Origin: Herbidospora yilanensis
GTDB taxonomy: Bacteria > Actinomycetota > Actinomycetes > Streptosporangiales > Streptosporangiaceae
Assembly (NCBI RefSeq): GCF_001570565.1
Contig: NZ_BBXE01000017.1
Span: forward strand, 248,001 to 312,000
Length of the DNA stretch: 64,000 nucleotides
Direction: 5' to 3'
The notes beneath the pieces were generated by a model that did not search any database, was not told where the DNA came from, and saw only the letters and a list, made by a program, of their open reading frames with translations. Below, piece after piece: positions 62,477 to 64,000 of this stretch; the first letter of the stretch is position 1; each line of letters starts with the position of its first letter. The translations under genes were made by a program, and so were the position numbers.

Positions 62477-63267
62477 CGCACACTCACCTCGCTGAACCTC
62501 TCGCGCATCACGGCGGCGAGCGCCTCGGCGCGCGCCGCCTGGAGCATGGTGTAGTGGTCGCCCGCCACCACCTGGACGTCGTCGGCGTAGGGCCGCCACC
62601 GGTCGAGCTTGGCCGGTTCGCAATCCTCGGCGCAGAGCAGGACCACCCGGCCCTCCACCCGCGTGGGGCGGAAGGCCAGGAGCCCGCGGACGTTCGCCGC
62701 GAACACGGGGAACCGCCGGGCCCGTTCGGCCTCGTCGAGTTCCGCGCCCATCGCGGCGAGGTCGGCGTCGAACCACGCGGCCAGCTCGTCGTCGCCGGGC
62801 CTCGACGGCTCGTCGGCGACGCCGGTGTCGAGCAGGAACGTCAGGGCGGCGCCGCCGTCGAGGCGGGCCATCTCCAGCGCCACCGCCCCGCCGACCGACC
62901 AGCCGCCCAGATACAGCGGCCCGTAGGGCCGGACCGCGCGGACCTCGGCCAGGTAGACGGCCGCCAGTTCGGCCAGCCCCCGGTCGCCGGGCACGCCGTC
63001 GTGCAGTCCCGGGTCCTCCAGGGCGTACACCGGCCGGTCGCGGCCCAGGATCGCGGCCAGCGCGACGTAGGGGGCGACCGAGCCGCCGGCGGCGTGCACC
63101 AGGAACAGCGGCGGCTCCTCCAGGCCCATGCCGCCGAGCGGGACCAGCGGGGACTCCGGCGGCCGGCCGGGATCCGGGAGGCACTCCTCCCGCCTGCGGC
63201 GCAGCTCCATGCGCAGCACCGCCTGCCGTTTCTCCTCCAGGCGTTTCTCCTCCAGGGTGGCGTCCAT
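62473..63267 (-). CDS. Thioesterase (NRPS/PKS type II or release domain)
   Basis: A 264-aa thioesterase from ATG 63267. PPLFLVHAAGGSVAPYVALA is the oxyanion-hole region, LYLGGWSVGGAVALEMA is the GxSxG elbow (GWSVG, Ser), and VVAGDHYTML supplies the catalytic His. The first 40 residues are charged and helical (LEEKRLEEKRQAVLRMELRR) and could be a docking region to the NRPS. The start ATG overlaps the NRPS stop TGA by 1 nt. Confidence 0.9.
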   Translation of the reverse strand: MDATLEEKRLEEKRQAVLRMELRRRREECLPDPGRPPESPLVPLGGMGLEEPPLFLVHAAGGSVAPYVALAAILGRDRPVYALEDPGLHDGVPGDRGLAELAAVYLAEVRAVRPYGPLYLGGWSVGGAVALEMARLDGGAALTFLLDTGVADEPSRPGDDELAAWFDADLAAMGAELDEAERARRFPVFAANVRGLLAFRPTRVEGRVVLLCAEDCEPAKLDRWRPYADDVQVVAGDHYTMLQAARAEALAAVMRERFSEVSVR

Positions 63268-64000
63268 CAGCTCTGCTCTTTCAGCAGCCGGTCGAGTTCC
63301 TCCTCGGACAGGTCGGCGACCTGCGCCTCCAGCTTCGCCACCTCGTCGTCGCCGAGCAGCGCGCGCTGCGCGTCGTCGACCTGGGCGGAGAACTGGCTGA
63401 GCAGCGGGTAGCTGAACAGCCGCCGGGGGTCGAGGGTCACCTGGAAGGCGTCGCGCACCCGGGAGATCATCTGGGTGACCTGCAGCGAGTTGCCGCCCAG
63501 GACGAAGAAGTTGTCCTGCGCGCCGACGGTGCCGGGCTCCAGGCTCAGCAGGCCGGTCCAGATCTCGGCGATGCGGCGCTCGGTGTCGGTGGTCAGCTCG
63601 ACCTTGCCCGCGCCGCCGTCGGGGCGGGGGTCGGGCAGCTTCCGGTGGTCGACCTTCCCCGCCGGGGTCAGCGGGAGCTGGTCGAGGTGGACGTAGTCGG
63701 TCGGCACCATGTGCATGGGCAGCCGCCCGGCCAGGTGTTCGCGCAGGGCCTCGTGGTCGACGTCGCCGACCACGTAGGCGGCCAGCCACGCCGAGGGCGT
63801 GCCCTGGTCGCGCACGGTCACGACGCACTGCCGGACGCCCTCGAAGCCCTCGACGGCGTGCTCGATCTCGCCGAGCTCCACGCGCAGGCCGCGCAGCTTC
63901 ACCTGGCGGTCGGCCCGGCCGAGGAACTCCAACTGGCCGTCGGCGTTCCAGCGGGCCAGGTCGCCGGTGGCGTACATGCGCTCGCCGGGCCCGGTGGCGA
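63267..64000 (-). CDS. NRPS, C-terminal part (end of adenylation domain and PCP); runs off the window
   Basis: The visible 244 codons, which continue beyond position 64000, start inside an adenylation domain: YATGDLARW (A7), GRADRQVKLRGLRVELGEIE (A8), LPLTPAGKVDHRKL (A10, with the catalytic Lys). The carrier domain follows: DNFFVLGGNSLQVTQMISRV with the phosphopantetheine Ser in GGNSL. The protein ends soon after with a charged tail (LSEEELDRLLKEQS), with no condensation, epimerase or reductase domain behind the PCP. The specificity-conferring A3-A6 region is outside the window, so the monomer cannot be inferred. Confidence 0.93.
   Translation of the reverse strand, partial: ATGPGERMYATGDLARWNADGQLEFLGRADRQVKLRGLRVELGEIEHAVEGFEGVRQCVVTVRDQGTPSAWLAAYVVGDVDHEALREHLAGRLPMHMVPTDYVHLDQLPLTPAGKVDHRKLPDPRPDGGAGKVELTTDTERRIAEIWTGLLSLEPGTVGAQDNFFVLGGNSLQVTQMISRVRDAFQVTLDPRRLFSYPLLSQFSAQVDDAQRALLGDDEVAKLEAQVADLSEEELDRLLKEQS

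Overview
The window is high-GC (about 70% by eye) actinobacterial chromosome. F420/FMN-type LLM oxidoreductases, a LAL-type LuxR regulator, a CGNR protein, a DUF3152 protein, family 2B encapsulins and frequent GTG/TTG starts fit a filamentous actinomycete, probably a Streptosporangiales-like lineage; the genus is inference. No tRNA, rRNA, CRISPR array, integrase, transposase or phage gene was seen.

Layout. 0-4.5 kb: housekeeping and envelope genes (metallo-beta-lactamase-fold hydrolase, zinc-ribbon protein plus MazF-like protein, CHAP peptidase, DUF3152 protein). 4.6-11.8 kb: LacI and PucR regulators with clear palindromic operators, and a complete branched-chain-amino-acid-type (Liv) ABC operon. 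11.85-15.4 kb: a CHAT-like/STAND ATPase/TPR protein with a 95-aa partner, next to a scar in which the start of a livG is fused to the end of a livK. 15.5-21 kb: a LAL regulator, a truncated adenylate-forming protein with an IclR regulator and candidate operator, and a TetR regulator. 21.2-25.2 kb: a two-shell family 2B encapsulin locus (shell, intrinsic terminator, second shell, polyprenyl diphosphate synthase cargo). 25.2-31 kb: TSUP permease, lipoprotein, D-amino-acid oxidase, then an unrecognised three-gene operon (two-TM protein, cupin, inositol-monophosphatase-like enzyme) convergent with an ArsB/SLC13-like permease and a 2H phosphoesterase. 32.3-38 kb: one 1.9-kaa protein with TIR, degenerate metallophosphoesterase, NACHT, pentapeptide and 15-repeat WD40 modules. 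38-57 kb: mixed metabolism (thiamine-binding protein, LLM-hemerythrin fusion, acyl-CoA dehydrogenase/SDR pair with TetR operator, acetylxylan-esterase-like protein, molybdenum hydroxylase trio, phosphoglucomutase, LLM/FMN reductase pair) with two damaged genes. 57.2-64 kb: the edge of an NRPS cluster read leftwards: NRPS end, thioesterase, two acyl-CoA dehydrogenase-like proteins, aspartate kinase, MFS exporter, CGNR regulator.

Main points of interest: (1) the TIR-pseudophosphoesterase-NACHT-WD40 protein, a candidate immune or conflict protein; (2) the two-shell encapsulin locus, with a perfect terminator between the shells and a nearly identical 257-nt tract in both, suggesting gene conversion; (3) the degenerate CHAT-STAND pair; (4) the uncharacterised two-TM/cupin/IMPase operon; (5) three pieces of gene decay: a livG-livK deletion scar, a hotdog-thioesterase remnant and an MFS gene with a TGA at codon 6. 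Functions are read from motifs only; no database search was possible.
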